From: Fuerstiella sp.
GTDB taxonomy: Bacteria; Planctomycetota; Planctomycetia; Planctomycetales; Planctomycetaceae
Reading direction: 5' to 3'
Assembly (NCBI GenBank): GCA_022447225.1
Contig: JAKVAZ010000006.1
Location: 558,001-622,000, forward strand
Length of the DNA stretch: 64,000 nucleotides
How positions within the stretch are numbered: the first letter of the stretch is position 1; each line of letters starts with the position of its first letter. Shown one piece after another: positions 37,190 through 46,913 of the stretch. The notes beneath the pieces were generated by a model. That model made no database searches. It was not told where the DNA came from and was given only the letters and a program-made list of their open reading frames with translations. The position numbers and the translations under genes were made by a program.

Positions 37190-37753
37190 ATGCCATCGTT
37201 GCCGGTCAAACCCAATGTTCTGCTGTTCGTCACCATGGCTGCTCTGGCGTGGGGTGTTTACGTTCCTCTGGTCCATGGCGCAGCCAGCAAACTGGGCAGT
37301 AGTCTCCGCGCGTTTCTCATGGTCGGAGTTGCCTATTTTCTGACGGCGGTACTGATTCCCTGCCTGTTCATCTTTTTGATGAACAGCGATCCGACCGTCA
37401 AAGACCCGACCAAGGTCAATTTCCAGGTTTCTAATATGATGTGGGGACTGGCTGCCGGTGTCGCGGGTGCAGCTGGGGCACTGTGTGTGATTTTCGCAGC
37501 GAAAGCTGCAGGACCAGGAGCTGCATTGTATGTGGCACCTCTTGTTTTCGCGGGTGCCCCAATCATCAATACAATCGCATCGATCACAGTCTTCAGTCAC
37601 GGAAAAACAGCTGTCCCCTCTGCACCATTCTATCTGGGACTCGTTCTGGCTGCGGCCGGTGCCGCGATGGTCATGATCTACAAACCCGGTGAAATTGCAG
37701 AACCACCGGCAGTTCCTCAGCAACAGGTTGAAACCGGGAATAACTCCGAATAA
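37190..37753 (+). CDS. Half-size EamA-like membrane protein
   Basis: A 187-residue integral membrane protein with about five hydrophobic helices. GALCVIFAAKAAGPGAALYV and PLVFAGAPIINTIAS resemble one EamA repeat of drug/metabolite transporters, which normally have two repeats and ten helices. A half-size protein would need to dimerise. The C-terminal tail is hydrophilic (EPPAVPQQQVETGNN). No clear ribosome site precedes the ATG. PolX starts 13 bases after the stop, so the genes are likely co-transcribed. Substrate unknown. Confidence 0.7.
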   Translation: MPSLPVKPNVLLFVTMAALAWGVYVPLVHGAASKLGSSLRAFLMVGVAYFLTAVLIPCLFIFLMNSDPTVKDPTKVNFQVSNMMWGLAAGVAGAAGALCVIFAAKAAGPGAALYVAPLVFAGAPIINTIASITVFSHGKTAVPSAPFYLGLVLAAAGAAMVMIYKPGEIAEPPAVPQQQVETGNNSE

Positions 37754-37766
37754 GTCAATCAGCAGG

Positions 37767-39473
37767 ATGACCAACGAACAGATTGCCGACGTATTCGAAC
37801 AACTGGCAGACCTGCTGGAAATTCAGGGTGCCAATCCTTTCCGGCTGCGTGCTTATCGGAATGCGGCCCGTACCATTAAGTCCACGGCCCGTTCGTTTGC
37901 TGCGCTGGTGGAACAGAAATCGGATCTCACACAGTACTCCGGTATCGGTAAAGACCTCGCCAGGCAGATTTCAGAAATTGCTGACACCGGTCAGCATCCA
38001 AAGTTGACTGAACTGCGTCAACAGGTCCCACCGGGTGTGGTGGACATGCTGAAAATCCCCGGGGTTGGTCCAAAGAAGGTAGCCGTTTTCTTCAATACAC
38101 TGAATCTCACATCACTCGAGGAACTCAAAGCTGCCGCGGAATGCGGCAAACTGGCTGAACTCAAAGGATTTGGCAAAAAAACCGAACAGGCAATTCTGCA
38201 AAACATTGATCTGGCTGCTGAAGCGGGCCGTCGAGTTCGGATTGACGTAGCCCGCTCGTCTGCAGAGGCCGTGTTGGAAGATCTGTTGCAGCTTGAAGAG
38301 GTTACTCAGGCCTCAATAGCCGGGAGCTGTCGCCGCCGCAGGGAAACCTGTGGTGATCTGGACGTATTGGTAACCTGTTCCTGTCATCGCGCCCCCATGG
38401 ATGCTCTGGCAGATCATTCGCTTGTCGAGTCTGTTCTGCAGCGAGGTGAAACGAAACAGAGGGTCCGTTTAACATCAGGCATTGAACTGGATATGCGTGT
38501 TGTTCCAAATGAGTCGTTTGGTGCAGCACTGCAGTACTTCACCGGCTCAAAGGAACACAACGTAATTGTCCGACAGCGAGCCAAAGACCGAGGATTGAAG
38601 ATCAACGAATACGGTGTATTTCGCGGTGATCATCAGGTGGGCGGCGCAACGGAAGAAGACATCTATAAAGCGGTCGAACTTCCCTGGATACCGCCCGAAC
38701 TGCGCGAAAACCGAGGTGAAATTGAGGCTGCAGAGAATAATCAACTACCCGAACTGCTGACGATTGACCAGATCAAAGGTGATCTGCATATGCACACGAC
38801 CGCGTCAGACGGAACAGCTTCCATTGTTGAAATGGCCGAAGCGGCGAAAGCACGCGGGCTCAAATACATCGCCATCACCGACCACAGCAAACGGGTCTCG
38901 ATGGCGAACGGTCTGGATGCCGATCGTCTACGGACTCACTGGGAGCAGATTCGCCAGGTAAACGAACAAATCAAAGGCATTGAACTTCTGTGCGGGATCG
39001 AGTGTGACATCCTGGAAGATGCCACCATGGATCTGGAAGACGAGGTGCTGGCGGAAGCGGACTGGGTCATCGCGGTACTGCACTACGGACTGCAACAGCC
39101 CCGCGAACAGATTATGAAACGACTGATGTGTGCCATATCGAATCCTCACGTGAATATTATCGGACATCCCACCGGACGTCTCGTAAATCGTCGTGAAAGC
39201 GCAGACATGGACATGACTGATGTCCTCAAAGCAGCTGCCGACAACTCAGTCATGATGGAAATCAACGCCCATCCCAAACGTCTGGACCTGAACGACATTC
39301 ATGCTGCCGCTGCCAGAGACCTGGGGATTCCAATTGTCATCAGCACCGACGCTCACAGTGTCAGTGGATTCGACGTCCTGCAATACGGAGTTGATCAGGC
39401 GCGCCGAGCCGGACTCAGCAACGTCGACGTGGCAAATACCAGGTCCTGGGCGGAGTTTCGCAAACTACTGTGA
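37767..39473 (+). CDS. polX: Family X DNA polymerase with PHP domain
   Basis: A 568-residue bacterial PolX. HhH motifs lie at about 57-63 (SGIGKDLA) and 97-103 (IPGVGPKK). The polymerase active site is CGDLDVLV with Asp197 and Asp199, and Asp242 in ELDMRV is the third acid. The PHP nuclease domain starts at DLHMHTTASDG (339-349) and includes ITDHSK (370-375) and later STDAHS. All key residues are present, so both gap-filling polymerase and 3'-5' exonuclease functions are expected in base-excision or end repair. The start at 37767 (MTNEQIADVF) matches the family N-terminus. Confidence 0.95.
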   Translation: MTNEQIADVFEQLADLLEIQGANPFRLRAYRNAARTIKSTARSFAALVEQKSDLTQYSGIGKDLARQISEIADTGQHPKLTELRQQVPPGVVDMLKIPGVGPKKVAVFFNTLNLTSLEELKAAAECGKLAELKGFGKKTEQAILQNIDLAAEAGRRVRIDVARSSAEAVLEDLLQLEEVTQASIAGSCRRRRETCGDLDVLVTCSCHRAPMDALADHSLVESVLQRGETKQRVRLTSGIELDMRVVPNESFGAALQYFTGSKEHNVIVRQRAKDRGLKINEYGVFRGDHQVGGATEEDIYKAVELPWIPPELRENRGEIEAAENNQLPELLTIDQIKGDLHMHTTASDGTASIVEMAEAAKARGLKYIAITDHSKRVSMANGLDADRLRTHWEQIRQVNEQIKGIELLCGIECDILEDATMDLEDEVLAEADWVIAVLHYGLQQPREQIMKRLMCAISNPHVNIIGHPTGRLVNRRESADMDMTDVLKAAADNSVMMEINAHPKRLDLNDIHAAAARDLGIPIVISTDAHSVSGFDVLQYGVDQARRAGLSNVDVANTRSWAEFRKLL

Positions 39474-39507
39474 GCAGCCCGCGAACCAAAAGACGTCACC
39501 TGACCTG

Positions 39508-40953
39508 CTACGTCAGAACCTCTTTAACAATTTCACCGTGGACGTTGGTAAGCCGTCGCTGAATACCATTGTGATAATAGGTGAGCTGCTCGTGATCGAT
39601 TCCCATGAGATGTAAAACTGTGGCGTGGAAGTCATGCCAGGGAATCGGACGTGTTACATTTTTCCAGCCGACCTCATCGGTCTCGCCGAATGCAAATCCG
39701 CTTTTCAGACCGGCGCCGGCCATCCAGCAGCTGAATCCGTAACGATTGTGATCCCGGCCAGGGCCAACTTTGTCGGCAGCGGACTGGGAAAATGGAGTAC
39801 GACCAAATTCCGTGGTAAACAGCACCAGCGTATCCTGCAGCATTCCTCTCTGTTTGAGATCTCGCAGCAGAGCTGCCACGGGCCGGTCGATTCGGCCCGC
39901 CTCGATCGTATGGTTCTCCATGACGCTTTCATGGGCATCCCAGCTGGCACGCGGGCTTCCCGCAATCGGGCCTCCGGAAAACAGCTGTACAAACCGGACA
40001 CCTCGTTCCAGCAAACGACGCCCCAGCAGACAGCGTCGCCCCATATCGGATGTCTGTTTGTCATTCACACCGTAGGCTTCCGCGGTTTCCTGGGTTTCAC
40101 CGCTCATATCAGCGACCTCGGGAACCGACAGCTGCATCTTCGCGGCCAGTTCATAGCTCCTGAGCCGGGCCGACAGGGCGGCATCTGCATTCGTTTGCGA
40201 CAACTGATGCCGATTGACCGCATTAACAAATTCTCTTGTCGCCTGGTCCGCAGCAACCGGAACAGGCTGAGCGGGAAACAGATCAGGAACCGGCTGGTCA
40301 CCAGCTTCAAAGACCACCCCCTGACTGCTTGACGGCAGGAACGCACTACTCCAGGTGGATGTCCCGGTATTGGGCGCCCCTCGTTCGTCGTTAAGAACAA
40401 CATAGGCGGGCAGTGAATCAGTTTCAGAACCCAGCCCATAAGACAGCCAACTGCCCATCGAGGGAAATCCGTTGGCTTCGAACCCGCTGTTGGCCACAAA
40501 CAAAGCCGGTGTGTGATTCGCTGACTCCGATTCCATGGATCTCAGAATCGTCAGATCATCAGCCAGTTCAGCAATGTTTGGAAACATGTCAGAGATCATC
40601 AGGCCGCTGTCGCCTCGCGGCTCGAACTTCCATTCCTGCTTCTTCAGCAGTCCAACCTGCCCAAAAAAGATGTCAGGCTGTTCATCGGTCTGCAGTGACT
40701 TTCCGTGAAATTTTTCCAGTGCCGGTTTGTAGTCAAAAGAGTCGATATGACTCATACCTCCGATCAGGCAGATGTGAATGGCTCTTTTGGCTTTTGCCGG
40801 AAACTGCGGCAGACCGCGCCCGAACTCCGCAGCCGACGCCTCCCGGCTCAGCATACTCGTGAACGCTGTGGCTCCCAGACCATTGATTCCCCAGTTGAAG
40901 AAATCACGGCGCGCCGGATCTGCGGCAGGAAAACTGGCTGTTGAAAACATCAT
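39508..40953 (-). CDS. DUF1501 protein, second copy
   Basis: A 481-residue DUF1501 protein with a Tat-like leader ARRDFFNWGINGLGATAF. Family motifs: HICLIGGMSHIDSFDYKP, FTTEFGRTPFS and GPGRDHNRYGFS, the probable metal site. The ATG at 40953 lies 4 bases after the stop of the upstream DUF1549/DUF1553 gene; a TTG at 40965 would overlap it. Either way the two are translationally coupled. It is only distantly similar to the DUF1501 protein at 19.5-20.9 kb (different spacing around GRDH), so the loci are not a recent duplication. Extracytoplasmic; substrate unknown. Confidence 0.92.
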   Translation of the reverse strand: MMFSTASFPAADPARRDFFNWGINGLGATAFTSMLSREASAAEFGRGLPQFPAKAKRAIHICLIGGMSHIDSFDYKPALEKFHGKSLQTDEQPDIFFGQVGLLKKQEWKFEPRGDSGLMISDMFPNIAELADDLTILRSMESESANHTPALFVANSGFEANGFPSMGSWLSYGLGSETDSLPAYVVLNDERGAPNTGTSTWSSAFLPSSSQGVVFEAGDQPVPDLFPAQPVPVAADQATREFVNAVNRHQLSQTNADAALSARLRSYELAAKMQLSVPEVADMSGETQETAEAYGVNDKQTSDMGRRCLLGRRLLERGVRFVQLFSGGPIAGSPRASWDAHESVMENHTIEAGRIDRPVAALLRDLKQRGMLQDTLVLFTTEFGRTPFSQSAADKVGPGRDHNRYGFSCWMAGAGLKSGFAFGETDEVGWKNVTRPIPWHDFHATVLHLMGIDHEQLTYYHNGIQRRLTNVHGEIVKEVLT

Positions 40954-40957
40954 TCGC

Positions 40958-43900
40958 TCATTCAATCAGGACAAATTCAGATGTATTAAACAATCCGCGG
41001 CACAACGCCGGTAACCCGTGTTCGCTCACAAGTGTCAGCGACAGCTGACGCTCCTGGTCAGTCGGCAAACGAGCCACCGCCAGCTGCCATGCCCGACTGA
41101 CCTGATCAGACGCAGCGTCACCCACGTCCTTTCGGACACGTTCGGCAAACAAGGCAGACATATGTAAGACAAACGAATTATTCAGGAGACTAAGCGCCTG
41201 CAGCGGAGTTGTCGTGACTGCCCTGCGAGGGGCTGTACTGGCTGAATCCGGGCAGTCAAAAGTATCCAGCAGTGCGCTACGTCCTCCCCGAGGATTGAAA
41301 CGATAGACTGTACGACGAAAAGTGTCCTCACTGTCGGTAAAAACCGGAGTATAGTAGGTCGTCCCGTTGTTGCTCACGATCGACACGTCAACAAAACCGG
41401 GACCGCCTGCCTGAGTGTTAAGTGTGCCGGATACCGCCAGCATCGCATCGCGTACACATTCAGCCTCCAGCCGGCGAGGTGTCATCCGCCACAACAGCCG
41501 ATTTCCGGCATCAACGTCCGCACCGTTCCCCGAATCAGACTCCGGTGAAAACGCCGCCTGACGATAAGTTCCTGATGTAACCAGAAGTCGGTGAAAATCC
41601 TTCATACGAAAACCGCTGTCTCGAAAATGAACAGCCAGCCATTCGAGCAGCTCCGGATGACTGGGACGACCGCCGTTAAAACCAAAATCGTTCGGTGTAT
41701 CGACAAGTCCGGTGCCAAAGTGATAGTGCCAGATGCGGTTAACAATGATGCGGGGAAACAGCGGATTGGAAGGATCTGTGATCCATGCAGCGAGCTGGCG
41801 TCGACGCGATTCTTCCGGAGCATCCGCCGCCAGATGAAAATCCGAATCGATTCCTCTGACCGCAGCCACAGCTGACGGCTGCACCGGCTCTCCAATGTTG
41901 TACGGGTCGCCTCGCAGCAGGACGTTCATCTTTGCTCCCTGCTGCGGCACCAGGGTATAGAGTTTTCGATCCGCCAGCTGCTGCAGCCGATTACGATGTT
42001 TGGTCAGTTTCCGTGCCTGTTCCAGCAGCTCCCTGCGAACGTCACGCTGCGTTTGCGGAATCCATTCTGTGATCTGTTTTTCGGTTACGTATTCTGTCGG
42101 AGAACTGGCAGCCGCTGCGATCTCTTCAGCCGACAGCGCACGGTCGTACAGCGCGGCCCGATGAATCCGCCCGCTTAAAAATCCTTTGCCGGATTCTGTG
42201 TGACGTAATCCAAAGATCACTCTGGATTTTTCCCCTGTGTACTTCTGAATCGGACCTTTGCGAACAGAATCACCGTATCGAACACCGTCGCGATATCCGG
42301 TTATAGTGCCGTCTTCGGCGTATACATATGCCATATGCACCGGCCGACTCACTGCCTCGGTTTCCACCGGTCCGCGAAACGAATTCGTACGAACGAATCC
42401 ATTGCTGCCGGGCATCCAGCGGCCGGGTTCATTTTCGGCAAACACAATCGAGTCAAATACACGGCCCTTCTTTGTCTCGATTGAGATTGCTCCGCCGCCT
42501 CGCTGCATCAGATTGTCAAGCTGCACCCAGACTGTCAGAGTTTTTGCAGTAATGTCTTTCGGTACAGGAGGTGTGGAAACGAACGAACTCCCGTTAAGAA
42601 TAACGGATCCATTTTCAATACGTACATCTCCGTGAGGAGATCCGTGAAGATTCCCGCTGCTGTCACTGAAATCAGTGTCAAATTCCCAGCGAGCCAGGGC
42701 AGCAGGTGCTGTGGATTTCGTATCGGTATCCGTTGAACGGCTGGCAATGATTTCCCTTCTGGCTCTTTGTTCAATTGCCGCCATCTGCTGCATGACAGTC
42801 GATAGCCTTTCAATGACCTGATTCAGTTCCGCTGCCTGTTCCGAAGTTTGCGCTGTTCGCTCACCAAAACCAAGACCTGAGATAGCGGAGGTGAGCTGAT
42901 AGAATTCCTTTTGTTTGATCGGATCAAATTTGTGGTCGTGACAGCGGGCGCAATTGACCGTCAGTCCCAGAAATGTCTGTCCAACTGCTGCAATCACCTC
43001 TTCCAGTTCGTCCTGCCGAGCAAGCAGTCTCATGCGTTCACTGCGTCCAACCACCGTATTGTGAACTCCTGCAACCCAGAACCCCGTGGCCGCCGCCCCT
43101 TCATAGCCGGGGTTGAGCTGATCACCAATCAGCTGGCAGCGGACAAATTCATCGTACGGCATGTCGCGGTTAAACGCGTTGATCACCCAGTCACGATAAG
43201 GCCAGGCATTCATTCGTGGACGGTTGCGTTCGAATCCACCACTCTCTCCGAAGCGCACAACGTCCAGCCAGTGTCGCCCCCATCTTTCGCCGTAGTGCTC
43301 CGACATCAGCAAATCATCGACCAGTTCCTGATAGGCCTTCTCCGAAGGATTGGACGCAAAGACAGCGACGGTCTCCGGATCAGGCGGCAACCCGATCAAG
43401 TCGAAGTAAAGGCGACGAACCAAAGCCCGAGGACTTGATGGACCGGACGGCCGCAGTCCGGCTTCGCGCAGACGCCGGAGGACAAATGCATCAATGTCAT
43501 TACGAATCCACTCGTCGGAATCGGTTTCCGGAGGTGCTGTTTGTTTCAGCGGCTGCAGTGACCACCAGTCATAGCCGGCTCGTTTCGGTGTTGTAACAGC
43601 AAAGGGATCGATGAGACTCGTTCCCCACTCCGCCCCGTTTTCAATCCAGTCTTTGATCACGATCTTTTCAGAGGCATCGAGCGGATGTTCGGGTGGCATT
43701 TCGTCACTGTCAATTCGTTCCCACAGCAGACTGGCTGAAGGATCACGTCTGACAATCACCTCGCCACTATCCCCACCTTTCATCGCCAGATCAACATGGC
43801 TCAGGTCGAGCCCCCCCCCGGGATCTGCCCCACTGTGACACTCGAGGCAGCGTACGGCCAGAATCGGGGCAACAGTCCGATCGAAATCGGCCGATTGCTC

Positions 43901-44044
43901 CGCCCGGACAATCGCGCCCTGACTCAAAGCTGCAGCAACCAGCAGGATTCGAAAAACGGAATTGGCATTAGGACAACAACAGTGCGGCACGATAATTCCA
44001 TCCGAAAAGACGGGCCTGCAAAACAAGACCAACAACAACTTCAT
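40958..44044 (-). CDS. PSCyt1/DUF1549/LamG/DUF1553 protein
   Basis: A 1028-residue exported protein. A long signal region (to about 48) precedes a PSCyt1 domain with CLECH at 66-70. DUF1549 covers about 165-400 and includes RRLYFDLIGLPPDPETV and CARCHDHKFDPI. A LamG-type lectin domain (about 450-640; ARWEFDTDFSDSSGNLHG) sits between it and DUF1553 (about 740-1015; RRQLAAWITDPSNPLFPRIIVN). A run of nine C at 43811-43819 falls just after the CLECH motif. The gene is coupled to the DUF1501 gene downstream. LamG suggests glycan binding; the chemistry is unknown. Confidence 0.92.
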   Translation of the reverse strand: MKLLLVLFCRPVFSDGIIVPHCCCPNANSVFRILLVAAALSQGAIVRAEQSADFDRTVAPILAVRCLECHSGADPGGGLDLSHVDLAMKGGDSGEVIVRRDPSASLLWERIDSDEMPPEHPLDASEKIVIKDWIENGAEWGTSLIDPFAVTTPKRAGYDWWSLQPLKQTAPPETDSDEWIRNDIDAFVLRRLREAGLRPSGPSSPRALVRRLYFDLIGLPPDPETVAVFASNPSEKAYQELVDDLLMSEHYGERWGRHWLDVVRFGESGGFERNRPRMNAWPYRDWVINAFNRDMPYDEFVRCQLIGDQLNPGYEGAAATGFWVAGVHNTVVGRSERMRLLARQDELEEVIAAVGQTFLGLTVNCARCHDHKFDPIKQKEFYQLTSAISGLGFGERTAQTSEQAAELNQVIERLSTVMQQMAAIEQRARREIIASRSTDTDTKSTAPAALARWEFDTDFSDSSGNLHGSPHGDVRIENGSVILNGSSFVSTPPVPKDITAKTLTVWVQLDNLMQRGGGAISIETKKGRVFDSIVFAENEPGRWMPGSNGFVRTNSFRGPVETEAVSRPVHMAYVYAEDGTITGYRDGVRYGDSVRKGPIQKYTGEKSRVIFGLRHTESGKGFLSGRIHRAALYDRALSAEEIAAAASSPTEYVTEKQITEWIPQTQRDVRRELLEQARKLTKHRNRLQQLADRKLYTLVPQQGAKMNVLLRGDPYNIGEPVQPSAVAAVRGIDSDFHLAADAPEESRRRQLAAWITDPSNPLFPRIIVNRIWHYHFGTGLVDTPNDFGFNGGRPSHPELLEWLAVHFRDSGFRMKDFHRLLVTSGTYRQAAFSPESDSGNGADVDAGNRLLWRMTPRRLEAECVRDAMLAVSGTLNTQAGGPGFVDVSIVSNNGTTYYTPVFTDSEDTFRRTVYRFNPRGGRSALLDTFDCPDSASTAPRRAVTTTPLQALSLLNNSFVLHMSALFAERVRKDVGDAASDQVSRAWQLAVARLPTDQERQLSLTLVSEHGLPALCRGLFNTSEFVLIE

Positions 44045-44526
44045 TATAAAGACCCGTTTCCGTATCCCGCAAGCAGTTCTGACCTGAAGAATAACACTCT
44101 TCAGGTCATCTTAATGCTCGCCGACCGACGGGATTCCCCGCCGGACAAACTTGTGTAGCCCAACAGACTCATATTAACAAAAAGTACAACACTGCGGTTA
44201 CTCAATCAGAAGTCGAAAGATGTCCAGGTTTTCAGAACACGGGCTGTATCAAAATGTTTTTCGCTGTTTGATCGTTTGACTGTGCCCTGCACAGCGGTGA
44301 GTTCATCCGGCTGCAGGTCCGTATCCAAAGTTCGCTGTGCTTTACATCACAATACCAGTCGAAGCAATAACGGTCGCCGGTAACAGGAACAACCACAGTT
44401 ACGAACGAATTATTATGCTGTCCGGCAAAAAGCCTGTTCCATCACACGTTACTCTAATAAAACGGTGGCTGGCAATCCCCCGCCCATCCGCCAGAATTCG
44501 GGTTTAGGTTCACTATTACTGCGACA
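44045..44526. other. Divergent intergenic region
   Basis: Region between the leftward cytochrome/DUF1553 gene and the rightward crotonase gene. No gene or RNA is recognised. Confidence 0.4.
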
Positions 44527-45366
44527 ATGGACAAGACGATGACCTGGGAATGTTTCGACGTCAGCATCGAAGATCGGATTGCCCATATCGTCATGAATCG
44601 TCCTGAAAAGCGTAACTGTATGTGTGAGTCGTTCTGGACCGATTTACCGGCTATTGTTCAGGACATCGATCAGAATGCCAGGGCACGAGTGATTGTCATT
44701 TCATCCACAGGGCCTCACTTCTCTTCAGGAATCGACCTGGAAATCCTGACGGGTGACGGGGCGGGACAGGCTGACAAAAACAACCCGCAGCATGGCGCTG
44801 CATTCATCGCCAGGGTTACACAACTGCAACAGTCATTCAACGCTCTGGAGAATTCCCGACTGCCGGTCATTGCCGCCATTCAGGGAGGCTGCATTGGAGG
44901 AGGTGTCGATCTGGTGACTGCGTGTGACCTGCGGTATGCCACAACAGACGCCTTCCTGAGCATCTACGAAATCAATGTCGGCATGACAGCCGATGTAGGA
45001 ACATTCCCCCGAATTACGAATCTGGTTCCGGAAGGTGTTGCCAGGGAACTGGCCTACACCGGCCGACGCATGCCGGCTGCAGAAGCAAAAACATTCGGTC
45101 TGGTTAACGATGTGTTTGAGGACCACCAGACAATGCTTGAACACGTCATGAAAATTGCAACTGATATCTCCGAAAGGGCACCACTTGCGGTTTACGGCTG
45201 CAAACGGGCCATCACGTATGCCCGGGATCACTCGACGGCAGATACCCTGGATCATATCGGCATCTGGAATACCAGCATGCTGGTCCCGCAACAGATTGCC
45301 GAAGCCATGCAGGCGGCCGCCGACAACAGATCGCCGCAATTCTGCGATCTGCCGGTGATTAACTGA
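44527..45366 (+). CDS. Dienoyl-CoA isomerase-like crotonase
   Basis: A 279-residue crotonase-fold enzyme. Oxyanion-hole segments are HFSSGIDLEI (about 64-73) and QGGCIGGGVDL (119-129). Asp128, Glu148 (YEINVGM) and Asp156 (TADVGTF) keep the 20- and 8-residue spacing of Asp176, Glu196 and Asp204, the catalytic acids of rat delta(3,5)-delta(2,4)-dienoyl-CoA isomerase. This favours ECH1-type isomerase over enoyl-CoA hydratase. It would help oxidise unsaturated fatty acids in the cytosol. It ends 6 bases from the convergent HD gene. The residue match is by eye. Confidence 0.88.
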   Translation: MDKTMTWECFDVSIEDRIAHIVMNRPEKRNCMCESFWTDLPAIVQDIDQNARARVIVISSTGPHFSSGIDLEILTGDGAGQADKNNPQHGAAFIARVTQLQQSFNALENSRLPVIAAIQGGCIGGGVDLVTACDLRYATTDAFLSIYEINVGMTADVGTFPRITNLVPEGVARELAYTGRRMPAAEAKTFGLVNDVFEDHQTMLEHVMKIATDISERAPLAVYGCKRAITYARDHSTADTLDHIGIWNTSMLVPQQIAEAMQAAADNRSPQFCDLPVIN

Positions 45367-45372
45367 ACGCGA

Positions 45373-46779
45373 CTACATATTGGTTTTAGTGTCACTCTCA
45401 CTGCCACCTGCAACTTTTTGCAAAGCGGTACTCAGTTCGCGGTCGTGATCATGGTCACGACTGTAGATGCGAAATATCAGAAAACTGGTCGGCAGGTTCT
45501 GAAACAGCTGATCGTCATCCAGTTCAACAGATTCACCGCTGGCTGAATCGAACCAGTAATTTTGCTTTCCAACCGGACGCCGGGCACTCGGCCGGTGGTA
45601 ATGCCTGGCCACATCAATCCGCAGGGGAATGTCCGACAGAGACGCCGGCAGATGGTGACGTACCCGACGCTCTACCAGGTCCGGTTCCGAAAAGATCGTG
45701 ATACTCTCTGTCTGTCCCCGGTGAAAATGCATGGTTCGCTCACAGGCCATGCGCCACATCTCTTCACGGTTGACGATACGACTCCAGTGTTTCCCCAGCC
45801 GCTGCAGTTCCGGATCTTCAGCGTCTGCCCAGCGCGCGACATCGACCATCAGCGATGTCTCCGTAAGCTGCCGGTATTCACGCAGATGCTGCAGCGGGTT
45901 TCCTGGAAACAACCGCTGCATGGTTTCTGCAAAGTGTTCTTCCAGGGCAATGTCGATCGCCCGAACAGTACGGTGAAAATAAATCGTGTGAAACAGATTG
46001 GCCCGCGTTTCGATAAAGTTGATCAGCGTCGGCATGCCGCGGGCATGAAGGGTGAGACCCTTTGCCGTGAAAAAGCTGTAATGAACCAGACGTGAAATGT
46101 CGAAAGCGCGTGTATTGTAACCGGACATGTAGGCATCGCGGAGTACAAAGTCCATGTTGTCGATCGTGTAGATTCCGCTGAACATCGACCGAAGTTTTCT
46201 AAGCCAGTCCGGATGACCGTCAACATCGTCTCCGCTGACAGGGCGACGAATCAGCCAGGCGACCTGCCTCGGGTCCAGTTCTTCCAGCGGCTTTAGCCGT
46301 CCGGACGGGTTCCGACGAATCCGGCGAATCAGATCGCCAAGTTCGTATTCAATAACATGAGCGCCGACGTCCTCATGCGTCAGATTGAACTGATCAAGAT
46401 AATGATCGTCGAAGAAGTGACCGAACGGGCCGTGGCCCACGTCGTGCAGCAGTCCGGCGATCCGGACCAGGCTCTCCACATAGGCCTGAGAAGGAACACT
46501 GCGGCACGACTCTGCCAGAGAATCGTACCACGCGCGAATTGTCAGCGAACCAAGATGCATGACCCCCAAGACATGCTGGAAACGCATATGTTCTGCTGAC
46601 GGAAAAACCCACCAGGCTGTCTGCAGCTGGTGAATGTGCCTCAACCGCTGCAACCAGGGATGATCGATCAAATCCTGTTCCGCAGCTTCATCATTCGGCA
46701 GTCCCACGGCTGACGTGAAGGGAATGTAGCCGTGGATCGGATCGTGCGACAGGCTTTCAGTAGTAAAGTCCCGGACCAT
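45373..46779 (-). CDS. HD-domain phosphohydrolase, dNTPase-like
   Basis: A 468-residue HD protein. LQTAWWVFPSAEHMRFQHVL gives His69 and LLHDVGHGPFGH gives His112-Asp113, the metal site. The arrangement VFP-x-A-x-H-x-R-F-x-H matches SAMHD1/YwfO-type dNTP triphosphohydrolases. A later Asp lies in IDNMDFVLRDAYMSG, also family-typical. No signal peptide. It may hydrolyse dNTPs or other nucleotides. It shares no obvious operon: the TlpA-like gene is 134 bases upstream on the same strand. Confidence 0.9.
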   Translation of the reverse strand: MVRDFTTESLSHDPIHGYIPFTSAVGLPNDEAAEQDLIDHPWLQRLRHIHQLQTAWWVFPSAEHMRFQHVLGVMHLGSLTIRAWYDSLAESCRSVPSQAYVESLVRIAGLLHDVGHGPFGHFFDDHYLDQFNLTHEDVGAHVIEYELGDLIRRIRRNPSGRLKPLEELDPRQVAWLIRRPVSGDDVDGHPDWLRKLRSMFSGIYTIDNMDFVLRDAYMSGYNTRAFDISRLVHYSFFTAKGLTLHARGMPTLINFIETRANLFHTIYFHRTVRAIDIALEEHFAETMQRLFPGNPLQHLREYRQLTETSLMVDVARWADAEDPELQRLGKHWSRIVNREEMWRMACERTMHFHRGQTESITIFSEPDLVERRVRHHLPASLSDIPLRIDVARHYHRPSARRPVGKQNYWFDSASGESVELDDDQLFQNLPTSFLIFRIYSRDHDHDRELSTALQKVAGGSESDTKTNM

Positions 46780-46913
46780 ATAATCTGAGTCGATTGTCGT
46801 GTGAATGAAATCCGGACGGAGTAACAGACCTCGTGCCTAATCATGCCGTCACTGTTATTGAGACCGTTTGCCACCGGATAACAGCGAGGGATTCGTACAT
46901 TTTCAAATGGGAG

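Noticed and set aside
39625-40332. 235-codon plus-strand open frame
   Set aside because: Antisense to the second DUF1501 gene, which has clear family motifs.
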